From assembly GCA_935421135.1 (NCBI GenBank), contig OW285193.1, positions 10,774,099 to 10,838,098 of the forward strand: a stretch of 64,000 nucleotides of DNA, written 5' to 3'. The position numbers were made by a program, and so were the translations under genes. Every line of letters starts with the position of its first letter. Within the stretch, counting starts at the first letter, position 1. Positions 16,001 through 27,485 of the stretch are shown here, in pieces. Below the pieces are notes generated by a model that ran no database searches, had not been told where the DNA came from, and was given only the letters and a program-made list of their open reading frames with translations. Source of the DNA: Bugulina stolonifera (Eukaryota; Bryozoa; Gymnolaemata; Cheilostomatida; Bugulidae).

Positions 16001-19000
16001 GTGACTAGAACAACGAACCTGTAGCCAAGAGGTGGAGCTTTCCGTGGCATTTCAACAGTGTCTGGAAACTTCCTGAGAATCCTGGCAGGCTTTGGGGACT
16101 GGTAGGATGTCTTGACCATTTTAGAACTGTTATACATGGGAAACTGTTCAAGAGAAAACAATATAAACCCATAATTATAGCAATAACTGATTGATGGACT
16201 GTTAATTGATTAACAAAATATTATTGCAAATTGAGGGCTATTATAGGAATATTATAGGAATTGGGTGTTGCATGGAACATCCTACTACATGTATATTATA
16301 ATAGTAGTATATAGTACTATACGTATTATAGTACTATATTATAGTTCTATAATATAGTACTATATACATGTATTACTATATAGTAGTACTATATAATGGT
16401 AGTACTATATAGTACTATAATATATAGCATAATGTCACCGTGATCTGTGGTATACTGTGATTACTAAATAGACTTCCTAACGTAACTTTCTCCTGATACA
16501 AACCTGCTTGAATGAGGAGGACTTTTTACGATAATGAGATGAAGATTTCTTCTTAAATTTGCTCAGCAGTACCTGAGATTGGTAGGATTGTGATCGTGAG
16601 TGTACAGTCTTCTCTGGCACATCTGAGGTCTTTGGAAGGGACGATCGAGCCTTAGCTGAGTCGGAGTTGGGGTAGGAATTACGCTTACCACTTTTGTTTA
16701 TCTCCGGAACTTTGTCAACTGAAGAACGGTTCACTTTAGTGGGTTTGGTCTGCTTAGTTGCCTTGAGAGGAACCTTCCCAGCCAATTCCTTTACATATCT
16801 ACAATGCATAATAAATGCAAATCTGTAAGCTGCAGTTCATTACAAAGACTAATGACTTATCTAAATACTTGCCGAATTAATTTGTGAAATTAGAATATGA
16901 ATTTTCCTGAGATATTGGACCAGTGTACCAAAAATTTTATTCAAAATTCAGAGCGAGTGTTTACGCACAATGTAAGCCTACATATTCTTATGTTATAATA
17001 TTATTATTTCATTTGTAAAATTTGCATCGCGCATGTAGGGCCTACTGTATCTCAAATCCGTAAAGAACTATAATATAATATTATATGGTGAACACAATTA
17101 GAGGAAATTGCAATTACTCTTGGCTATATACAGATCTTGTTAAAAATATTCTTATAGTCATCTTCATCTACATTGCATCTCTTTTTGTTTAATTCTCATT
17201 CTCATCCGATGTAGTAACTATAATGTAGTTACTCCTTATATCTAATGACATGCACCGAGTATTTCTCACTTTTGAGTGGCCAGATCTGCACTGCCCATGT
17301 GTAACACACCATTCAATGCGGTCCTCATCAGTTCATCCTCAAGATCTACACCATCTGGTTTACCAACATGTCTGTAATCAACAGAGCTAACTCATTTGAG
17401 GTGATGACAAAGGTCAGAGTACTAAAGACAGTATTACATAATGCAGTGGTAGTGTATTACAGTGATACTGCAATACAGTAATGCAGTAATAAGGCAATGC
17501 AGTAATAATGTAACACAGCAATACAGTAATACTATAATACAGTATTACAGCCATGCAGTGCCAGTAATACAGTGTTATGGAATTAAGGTTTCCATGTACT
17601 TAGCACAAGGTGAATCAACATGTTTACAGGAATTGGGAGCAGTAAGAGTGCTAATCCATCGGGATTATCATTTGCGTTATGTAATTAGACCATTACCGCT
17701 ATTATATCCGCATTACAGTGTATGTATCAGCACAGCGTGTTGAAGTATACAACTGTTAGCCCATGTTAAAGTTGTAATTAGCCTAGACGGCAGCCAAAAT
17801 TAAACAGTCTAAAAATACACTGATCAATAATTATGTTGTAATGTACAATGTATAAAGATTATAACTATATAGGAGTAAAAATTTTTGCACAACTACATGT
17901 ACATAACAAGACTATACATGTGCATGTACATGTAGCTGTCAACACTAACAGCATCACGTGCTAACTTGCTTTATTTCCTGTAATGTTACGATGATTTCGT
18001 TGGCAAAATATTTACTGCAATTGTTCCAGGCTGGCATCAAACCAGAAGCTTTATAGCGGGTCATATTGTATCTATAGAAAGGTGGTGGTGTGGGATAATA
18101 TTTTAATTATAAATAGTAGTACGAGACGCATATCTATTTTTGATTTATTACCTAATATTCTGTTACTTGTCCAAGTAACATCATCCTGATGATGTTACTT
18201 GGACAAGTAACAGAATATTAGGTAATAAATCAAAAATAGAAATGCGTCTCGTACTACTATTGAAAATCTATAGAAAGGTACATGGCATGTAATACATTAT
18301 GCACAGGCTAAGTAAAACGATATTGTGTCAGGACTGACCTAAGAAGTGCTCTATAAATACCTGTTTAGATACCGCATATATAAGTATGCCCTGCACGTAT
18401 TGATCTACGTACTGTATGACGATATGGGTTCTGTGACTAATATTGGCGGCTAGCCATCAAGTTGTAACTTACGTGTTAATATCAAACTTCTTGTGTCCGT
18501 GATATTCCTTTATAGCTCCAATAGTCTCAGCTCCAACATCCTGTACCACAGGGTCTGAGTCTTCATTACCTGCTGCATGTAGAAATGAATTAATTAAATA
18601 CGTACAATAATATTAGGCACTCAATACTGATTATCCTACATGTATGTCAAGCTCTCAATCCTTTGGTATAATCAGTGGATTTCTTACATTTTTAGTGAAA
18701 AGTTTGGCAATAGCACAATAAACAGAGCATCCTTATTCTATGCTGCTTTGGGATATTTAGTTTTGTTCAAAGAGCAGTGAAGTTGGACGTCTAACAAATT
18801 TTCTACAATGTACAAGGATGACCAGCAGTAAGAGCAATTTGAACCAAAAAATTGCAATATATTTAAAGGGTTCACTGACTTTATTCTTCAATGTGTATTT
18901 ATTAACGTAATAATCATAACTATTGATAACTGTGCCATAATTTTATCTGGTTGACTAATAAAAATAACCAAGCATAAGCTAAATTTGTACTATATTATTA

Positions 19001-20313
19001 TCAAAACAATATTAGGCTGACGTAGTAGTGGTTACAATAAAGTGTGAACATACATGTATATTCCCATTGGGTGATGATGCATTGCTTCTCCAAGCATGCA
19101 TACCATGCAATATATTGTACATGTATGCTTACAAAACACACGACCTTGTTACATAATATAGATGTATTTGGTATATACCAGTATGAGTATGGAAATACTC
19201 ATATTATTGAACCAAAACAATTGTTTGCAATGAATGAATAACCTTGCACTATTATCGAAATCCCAAATTTAGCACAAAAGAATCCCTTGCAATGTTACAA
19301 GTGATGCAAATGCAGGTCTTTATTTTAGTCCTGCTACAGGTGTACGGGTATAACCATATACCAAACTTGTATATACATATGTGTATAATTACTTTATATA
19401 AAAATTATGTAAACTTTCATTTGTATGATTTATTATAAGCTCTCTCAAGACTTTGGAGAAAAGTATTGATAATTTACACCCACTTCATAATATAATATAG
19501 GACATATTTATAGGATGTAAAGTAAATGGTTGTGTCAGGTAAATCTCACACATCTACACTATATGTTTACGTTATGCTGAATCAAAATATGAAATGTACC
19601 AGGCCTTATAACAATATGTGTTTAGTCTATACTTACCTCCTTTATAGTCTGGGTTCACACCATGTACTGCACAGTTAATATTGCTAGCCCCTGGTTCACA
19701 TTCGCTGTCACAAGTACACTCAGCTAGTCTTTCTTTAACCTCTACAAAAAGTCATAGTATATAACATATCAGGTGTCCAAAGTCAATATGTTATGTCTAA
19801 TCTCTAGTGTGATTGAAAGATATTATTTATATTCTATAGTCTGTGACTTTTTTACAGTTTGCATATTTGACGTTCAGCAAGAGTTCAACAATTGTACAAA
19901 CTATATATATACAGGTACATTGTATATACTCAATCTGCATACAGTGTACTGTTTCACTAGTGTTTGTTAGTGCAGCTCAGAGATCATCCTACATGTACTC
20001 GTAGAAACACTCCTTGGCAATGCCTATATTTACAGCAAGGCATATACATTGGATGTATATAATATATAAATTGTATATATACAAATTACATCTATTTTTT
20101 GTAGTCAATTAAAGTATATTATGTAATAAGTTATCAGGAGACAAATTGTTGCTATTATAATTTATAATCACGAAAGATAAATGAGATCAGAAAAAAGTTA
20201 AAATAAAAAAATACATAAAATTTAAATTCAGAGGAATATTTTCACCAACCTTCTGTACGCACAGCTGATCTTTTGAGGCTAAGTTTAGGCCCTTCTACTG
20301 AATTTTTCTCCAT
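13060..20313 (-). CDS. Unrecognised 484-residue protein, 10 exons
   Basis: I do not recognise the family. Ten exons splice in frame on the minus strand: 20313-20250, 19741-19637, 18569-18473, 17371-17270, 16798-16504, 16143-16019, 15689-15605, 15327-15173, 14439-14294 and 13340-13060. All junctions are GT-AG with matching phase, which strongly supports a real gene. No signal peptide or membrane segment is seen. Near residue 29 there is a small Cys cluster (ECTCDSECEPG). Exon 5 encodes about 98 residues rich in Lys and Ser, probably disordered and basic. The C-terminal half has short aromatic/Pro motifs (NHYNFPPYCYS, FPYHNFNSPPFPKRAPLYF, RGFVQPKWVNP) of the sort seen in filament- or microtubule-associated proteins; that comparison is only an impression. 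The start MEKNSVEGPKLS is the first ATG in exon 1. Exon 3 could begin 3 bases earlier (18572). Confidence 0.85.
13991..14146. mobile_element. Tc1/mariner-pogo-like MITE with TA duplication
   Basis: 156-bp element in the last intron of the unknown gene. It is flanked by TA on both sides (13989-13990, 14147-14148). The ends are CAGTGGAACTTTTGCTTAAT and the near-inverse AATTAAGCAAGTTTCACTG. Same family as 9426-9612. Confidence 0.85.
15751..15914. repeat. 23-bp minisatellite (ACATGTAACATGTGTAAGCA core)
   Basis: About seven tandem units of 23 bp in an intron of the unknown minus-strand gene. Several open frames running through it are repeat artefacts, because the period is not a multiple of three and the frames stay open in all phases. 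Confidence 0.92.
16283..16425. repeat. TAGTACTATA-rich self-complementary tract
   Basis: AT-only stretch of overlapping palindromes (TAGTACTA, ATAGTACTAT, TATATAGTA) in an intron. It could extrude as a cruciform. No gene is seen in it. Confidence 0.75.
17440..17580. repeat. Imperfect AATACAGT/AATGCAGT tandem repeat
   Basis: About 140 bp of degenerate 8-12 bp units (AATACAGTA, AATGCAGTA) in an intron of the unknown gene. Confidence 0.75.
18112..18261. mobile_element. Palindromic MITE, AATAGTAGTACGAGACGCAT family
   Basis: Almost perfectly self-complementary 150-bp element. The ends are AATAGTAGTACGAGACGCAT and its inverse. The centre is a perfect hairpin made of ACTTGTCCAAGTAACATCAT and its reverse complement. 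A related copy lies at 54441-54597. Both copies are preceded by the same roughly 25 bp (GTGTGGGATAATATTTTAAT), so the mobile unit may begin further left. Confidence 0.88.
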
Positions 20314-22171
20314 TTTAAATTGGCACGACCTCTAGTTCTGGGCCAGCCAGATGAATTATACTAAAACTTTGGATTGTCCTTTGTACCAATCCTAATGTTT
20401 ACAGAGTGTCATATCTTTCAGTGTTGCGTAATGCCAACAGAAACTGTCGTGAAGCATTGTTTAACTGTTATTATTGTGTTGCAACAACAGTCCACACGAG
20501 ATGTTAGACAATTTTAAAGAATGACGCAAAATTATCGAAGTGTTTTTATGGGAACGCTACAACCAACGCATGTGTACTTTGGGAATATTGGGTAACTAGA
20601 GTGCGACAGATTTTGATATTCACCACGCAGTATCAGATTTCTATGATGTTTTTCTTCAAAATTGATTGTTAACTTCATCATTCCTATAACAGTTCAAAGT
20701 CTATATATTAGCCTCAAGTACATACTTGTATGTACATGTACTATAACGCAATATTACATTACATGGCTAATTATTGTGAAGAGTGTACTTTTATTGATTT
20801 TTAATAATTTAAATTTTGCCCACAGAGACCGCCCAATATGAATCACGATGTAATATTGTACGCATTGGAATTAATAATACTATAACACCAATCTATAATA
20901 CGTACACATATTTCTGACCATCAAGTTATAACATTTTCCGCTTCGTAATACAGCAGATAAAACTATTAATCTGAAGCATTATTCTAGAACTCACATAAGT
21001 TTTATATTTTAATACATTTTTGTCTTACTCTAGGTGGTAATAAAATTGTACATGTAGAAGACTAATGTTTTATGCAGTTTATATGCTGATGAATACGCTG
21101 TGTGGTTAGAAATCTATTGTGTATTTGTGATGCATTCTAAGAAAGAACCTGGAAGATGCATTTATGTATTTTATAAATAATTTGTATTTTAGTTTTGAAG
21201 AGATAATTTTAGCCCCTAATGACATTTCAGTCCAAGCGGAATGTATATGAGATAATTTGTTAGCACTTATGACTTCCGTTGCCATTTTGTAAACTCTAAA
21301 GGGAGTTAAAAGTAGATTTATAATCACAATTATTTACATATTTTATACGCATAAATAATCTTATACACAGTGTATATGATAAAATTCTAATGCTGTCTCT
21401 CAAACACTTCCTTCTATAAAAATCTCCCATTTTAATAATTTTTTATTAATAGTATTATCACACATGTAACCTACACTTCGCATAGTTGTTATAAATTGTC
21501 TTGAATTAACAATCAAGTTGGTAGCTACAAGGTACATGTTCTTAATGCTACAATGTTCATCTTTGGTATTTGGAACTCTAGAATTTGTTTGCCAACTTTC
21601 CTTTCCAAAAGATCACTCCCCGGCCACCTGCCGACCACAGCCTAAACCGAGGTGCTACATGCTTTCCCAATCATCCTGGGCCACAGAATGCTCAAACTAA
21701 CTAACGGACGACATATCACCTATCAAGAATGTGATTTTTCAAAAGTTATACACAAGTGAATTCACACTATAGACCTGTGGTTTATTCAAGCTACACATAT
21801 ACTGTGACGTTGGTCCAACTTCTCTGATGTTTGAAAATTGGGTCATGAAAAATGTAAATACTTTGATGATTGCACACCTAACTGCAGCATGTACACACTT
21901 GAAACACAATGACACAATTCACTTTGAAAATTTGCTTGTCATCAAATTATAAAACAGCTTCATTATGTTACAGCACTGATGATTGATGTATGGTACGTCA
22001 GCTTCTATCAGCTCTATCAGTTGTCATGGTGTTCAGTACACATTCAGCTGAGGCCAGGGTGAGTGGGCTAAGCATGCACTATGCATGATTTTTAACATAA
22101 TTATTGATTATATATTATATTTTTACTATAAAAGCAGCTCTGAAATAGCATTTTGCCAGTTTGCTAGAAAA
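20314..22171. other. Intergenic region between two divergent genes
   Basis: AT-rich gap between the start of the unknown minus-strand gene (20313) and the start of the secreted-protein gene (22172). It should hold both promoters. I see no coding exon; scattered open frames have no supporting splice structure or family similarity. Confidence 0.5.
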
Positions 22172-22995
22172 ATGATGGATAGAAGACGAACAGTCTTGTG
22201 TTTTGTCTTTGTAACCTGCATGTTTATATCGACCGTAAACACATCAGTAATACCTACACATGAAGTGGAGAGTGCAGATCTACAGAAGAGCGCCTCAAGT
22301 TCTTGTAATACAGAATGCTCAGATCTCAGTCTAACCTGTATTGCGTGTAAAGGTAAAGTAGGTAAAACTGATCTTTTTACACTTTTATGGTGCATTTCCC
22401 TGACATACTGTGTTGCCGTAGTACGTATATACATTGTACATCATGTACATGCACTGTGCAATACTAAGCACTAGTTAAAAAGAAAACATCTTTACACACA
22501 GGCAGAGTAATTATTCATAGTTATTACTGCAAACTTTCATGCATACACTATAGGATAGTGCACATTGCAAAACAATTTTTGGTGATTTGAGCATTTTTCG
22601 TTGAGAAAACTGTGGTTCCAACTGACAATTCCAAATCTGAAATTAGTTGCTAGAGCTGTAATTAATTACAAAGCTGCTTTGGGGACCTTCCCTTATTGAT
22701 GTAAACTCAAATTATTAAACTAAATTCTAGAAAGTTTAAATTTCAAGAAATACTAAGGATGGTTTGAGTTGTAGAATTCACTCAGAGTGCAGTCATACTT
22801 TAAGAACTACATGTACTACAAACAATGCGAGTTCTAAACTAAGCAACACAATCCTTACAGCACTAATGTGTTTCCTTGTTTACAGCGTTTGGAGGAGCAA
22901 CGGAGAGAGAAAGACGGAGGTTCAGAAGGATTTGGAATCGGCTGACACAAAAGACAGAAGAATCAAGCAGAGATAGATATATACACTTTGGGTAG
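22172..22995 (+). CDS. Small secreted Cys-containing protein, possible peptide precursor
   Basis: Two exons (22172-22352, 22886-22995; phase 1, GT-AG) encode 96 residues. The N-terminus MMDRRRTVLCFVFVTCMFIS is a good signal peptide, with cleavage likely near residue 23-25. The mature part has two paired Cys motifs (CNTEC and CIAC), then a strongly basic run RERRRFRR that could be a convertase site. The end is RDRYIHFG followed by the stop. A C-terminal Gly is the usual amide donor of secreted peptides, so a short amidated C-terminal peptide is possible. I do not recognise the family. A frame open 87 bp further upstream exists, but the ATG at 22172 begins the signal peptide directly. An AATAAA follows at 23167. 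Confidence 0.78.
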
Positions 22996-25404
22996 AATAT
23001 AGAAACAAGCAGAGATGAACAGGAAACAGCTGACAGCTTTCTCTGTCCAGTGATTTAGTGACTCAGCCTTCCACTTGCATGCATGCCTACATTATAATAC
23101 AACGTTCATCACTAGCAGTGTTTTAGCAGTTCAAAAATACTTTTATATGTGAAGGCTTGTTGTGTAAATAAATTTTCAGAGGAACATATTTTTTATGTTG
23201 CTTGTAGTTTCCATAAATATTGCAAAACCCATACAGTATGTGCATGTAAGCAAAGTAAGACATGCAAGTTTGCACTTAAAATATGAACTCATTTGCTGCG
23301 TAGATATACTTACCATGTTATTGTTTAACATAAAATTACTTACTGCATACACACTACACAGCAAATTTACTGTAGTACATGTCATCATTATTATGACCAA
23401 CACATACTAGACATGATACATACAACATAAATCTTGTAAAGGCACTAATTGAAAAAGTTCTTGTTTTGTTTTAATTAATAATTACCTCTAGCTGTACATT
23501 ATTGACTTTCAATTTCACGTTAGTAATAATAAAATTGTATAATGATAATTACAAAAAGAGCCAACATCCAAGAATTACTTGTATACTGCTACAGAAAAAT
23601 GAATTTAATATAAATGCAGCAATAAGATATTTAAATTTTAATAATTATTCAATTTGGATTTTTTTAAAGTGATACTGTTGCATGTATATTGTGAAAACAA
23701 AGCTATCAAATCTAGAAAATGTTTAGAACTAGAGTACTTGTAAACTGAATAAAAACATTATTTGATTTCACATGTTAATAGAGAACAGCTCCCTTCTGAC
23801 CTTCAAACAAAATTATAAGTGAGTAAGCGTGTCAGCCCCCCACACTTGTACAATTTAGCTCTTAGGTTACATCATATTTATTTATTGTTTATGGTATGAA
23901 TTTCATCACATGTTGATGTCAAACAAACCAGGGTATTATTTTCATGTTGCCAGGCATAAAAGTGGCTCTGGAAGGATAAACGTTGTTTAGTAAGCAACAA
24001 GTATATAGCTTACTGCTACCTCAAGTATGGGTGTGAAATGTTACACAATACGAGGTGCTGATATATTATGTTATATTGCAATACCTTGGAGGATTGCTGC
24101 ATGGTTTTGCTTAGAAAAATCTAAAGAAAGTTAGCATCTCCTGCTTAGCTTTAGTTTTACAATTTTGTTTGAATTTGTCTGAATACAAACTGTTTGTAAG
24201 ACTACTATGCATTAAACAATAAATGTACTTGGCAGCCCTCAGGCACTAAGTGTCAATATCTACATTGTGGTGGGAGTCACTTCCTCTTGGTTCCTTTCCT
24301 ACATTACATACACTGCATCTATTAGTAAGTAGGACTACATAGATTGTATCACACTTGCCAAGTGTCCAGATTTTGTCAGGACACCCCCTGGTTTTTGTGC
24401 TTGTCCCTACTAATTTTCCAGCTGTCCTGATTTTTTATGTGTGCTGAAAATGTTACCAAATCTCATAAAATACAAGATGCAACTCAAAATAAGTCATTTA
24501 CTCTAAAGACAATATCTTACAAGCCACTAAATAACACTAAAATAGACAATTTGATACTTTTCAGTGATAAGTTTCCTTCAAATAATGTACACTCAAACTA
24601 TGTCCAGGGATTTTGAGCCAAAAAGTTCAGATTTTTTGGTCCTGTTCCTTGGCAAGTGTGGATTGTATTATTAGCAATAAAGTGTCCGCACTTCTTTACC
24701 TTTTTGGCAATTCAAATCCATGTACTTAATGCATAGTTCATAACAGTTTGTTGCTAGCTAAAGAAAAAAAATGGTATATTATGTAAGCTTGTAGAGTATT
24801 GTAGTTACAGGCACAATCATGTATATTACTAATTACTCTTTCATTGGAAAGACAACTTCTCTTCTCAAAAATGGTGGTTAGGAAATCTTATTGCTCTAAA
24901 ATAGCAATACATGCCTTGAGCTTGGGTACATTCTACCCATATCAATAAAAACCATTACTACAATGTACATGTACGACATGTATAGTAGGATTTTAGCTTT
25001 TTAGATGTCATTCATATAAAAGGGCAATAAACCTTGAGTGCCCCCCCCCCCCCTCTGGTTTGTAAATGATCATAAATATCGTAGTGTAAACATGTAGGTA
25101 ACATAAAAAGTGCCAATAGAATATCCTGGTCTTCTTAGAGAGTTATCCCCTCTCTTCTTTTAACTGTATGCATAATTGATAGGGCTTGTATAGAGCCTAT
25201 AATTAGGTTGATTGAAAATTGCTAACTTCCAGGTAGATTTTGCAATAGAGGAGAGAAGACAACTTACAAAGTTTGTATACAAAAAAAATTGGTCTTAGTT
25301 AACACTATGTTAACTGTATTTGTTTCTCTTGTACTGAGTTCAATGACCTATTTAGCTAATACACATTAATTTAAAAACGATAGTAGTATATCGATTCAAT
25401 ATCC
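22996..25404. other. Intergenic region with one hAT-type MITE
   Basis: Contains a likely poly(A) signal (AATAAA, 23167-23172) for the upstream secreted-protein gene, the MITE at 24350-24660, and a 13-C tract at 25041-25053. Near 25125-25265 are hairpin-like pieces with GTTATCCCCTCTCTTC and GAGGAGAGAAGACAACTT that recur elsewhere in the window. No gene is supported. Confidence 0.55.
24350..24660. mobile_element. hAT-type MITE with perfect 8-bp target duplication
   Basis: 311-bp non-coding element. The 13-bp ends CACACTTGCCAAG and CTTGGCAAGTGTG are perfect inverse copies. GATTGTAT directly flanks both sides (24342-24349 and 24661-24668), the 8-bp duplication expected of hAT transposition. Confidence 0.93.
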
Positions 25405-27485
25405 TTAAATGGTTGTAGCGGGCCTGTGTAAACGATTGTCATGTCTTCCCACTCTCTCCCGATGTGGTACCGGTCCCATATCAATCAAATCCATCTGAGT
25501 ACGTCTTATAAAAACTGGCCTCTGGACCACGTTTTCTGGTCCTACAGTTTCCTCTACAAAGTTGACTTCTGGGCCCATCAGTCCCAATGGCTCTGGTTCT
25601 ACAAAACAAACAGACAAAACCATAATTATTTGCTGATAGTCAAATCAAGTAATTGTCAAAGTCACCAAGAGTTATATTTAGGTTCTAATGCACTGACTTA
25701 TGGAAGGGTACAGATGAAGTGTATAAAGACTTACCCTCTACATCTCCATCCATATCGACGTCCAGTAAATTGTCTGCCCCTGTATGAACAGCAAGACTCT
25801 CATCGCTGATTCTCCGGTTTGTGTTGAGCATAGGGAGTATAAAAAACTCCATGCGTTGACGTAGTGTTTCTGGGTTTCCAATGTCATCTGTCTGTTGTAG
25901 AAAGGGTAGTCGGAATATCATTCGTTCAGGCTCAGTTCTCTCCTCATATATTGGGCATTGGTTTATATGTATCCGCTGCCATAATTTTCTACCGTTGCTA
26001 GTGAAGACTGTGACATATCCAGATGGTGGTGATTCATTCTGTTTAGCTGGCATAATTCTGTGATACCGACTTGAGACAGTCGATGTGATTGGCTGCTTGC
26101 ATCCAGGGCTTAAATCGCGGGAAGTAGATTTTTTACATGCTTTACTGAAGTTAATATTTTCTATACTAAGACTTCCAGCAACTGATTGAATCAGGTGCTT
26201 GTCAGGTTGCTTGAAAGAGTTTTCCTCTGAAGATTTTACCCTCTCAACTGCCAAGGAACTGGTTTGTGGGTAAATCAACTGGCCGTCATTTGTATACATT
26301 CGTCTGTGCCGCCGGTTCTGTAACAATACAGAAACTGTTTAATAGTCTATCTTTAGCATAATATGTTAGAATGACAAAAGGCTGACCGAGTCATGTTTTC
26401 CAGCTATAGAAAGTGACTTAATTATGGTTGAGTGTCGCAGAGATTGGATGAATTAAAAAGAGCATTTCAAAACAGTTTCTGTATTGTTACAGTAGCACAA
26501 GTCATATTATGCATTTTATAATTAGATTTAACTATCAAAAAGTTCTGGTTCATTATTTGGTAGAAAAATATAATTGCCATTATTTTCCTGTGGTCATCTT
26601 TTCTTAGAAGAGAAAACCAAATACAATTTTGCAAAATACCCAACACCTGCTTTGCAATTGGTATATTTAGATATAATATTATGATAACATTTTGTTGAGG
26701 CTACGAAAGTATTGATAATGCTTGCATGAGCTGCAGGAATGGTTATGGAGTAAAATATATTATTCTGGAATAAGCATTAAACTAAACTAGACCTAATTTT
26801 GAAGGAGAGCTTTCAATTTCTTACGTCTTTCCCCATTTCTAGGGACTACCTTGAAGTGCAGTCTAGCAAAGGTAGCTGTGTATAGTTATTAGATTTGATC
26901 ATTAGGTAACCGCAGGGCACCTGAATATCTGCCTATTAGTCATGTAACACCGTTTATTTTATAACCCAGCTGCTTCTAAAAGAGTGAGAGCTGCTTAATT
27001 TTCTTCTCCAGTCATTGACACCATAAAAACTATATGCATGTATATTGCAAAAAATGCACTTTGGTGAAAGACTATGCTAAGAACATTGGAAGCTACAACT
27101 GAGTGCATAAACCAATGAACCAGGGTAGTGGGATGAAACTAAAAAAGTACATAAATGCAGAAAATCAATATTACTACAAATGTACACATAATATAACAAG
27201 ATGTTGCACACTCGGAAAAGCTTGCTGTGATATACAGTACAAAAGATACCTGCACATGCATAACATACAATGTAGGTAAGACAATTCCCACTATAATTTA
27301 ACTTGTAAATGTAAATAATACGGTACCTGACGCCCTGATCCAGCCTGACTTCCAAATGGTGGCCTATCTTTGATGAAGCTATGCCAGAGGATGTAGGTGC
27401 CACAGGCTACAGCGGTTACCAAAGCAGTCACTTTAATTACATGATTGTGTATGTTAGGAGCTTGTGCTGTCAGGTTTGGCGACAT
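25405..27485 (-). CDS. Unrecognised single-pass membrane protein, 311 residues
   Basis: Three exons on the minus strand (27485-27327, 26317-25735, 25598-25405) splice in phase to 311 residues ending in TAA. After a short N-terminus (MSPNLTAQAPNIHNHVIK) comes one hydrophobic segment, about residues 17-37 (VTALVTAVACGTYILW), then a basic flank. This suggests an anchor with most of the protein on one side. The middle exon is polar, with the motifs GYVTVFTSNGRKLWQRI and ERMIFRLPFLQQTDD that look like a small folded region. The C-terminal exon is acidic, then Arg-rich (RERVGRHDNRLHR). I do not recognise the family. The exon 2 acceptor lies inside a perfect 23-bp inverted repeat (see 26318-26492). 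Confidence 0.85.
26318..26492. repeat. Perfect 23-bp inverted repeat at a splice acceptor
   Basis: Positions 26318-26340 and 26470-26492 are exact reverse complements (CTGTAACAATACAG... and ...CTGTATTGTTACAG), 129 bp apart. The left arm, read on the minus strand, is the polypyrimidine tract and AG of the membrane-protein exon 2. Confidence 0.95.
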
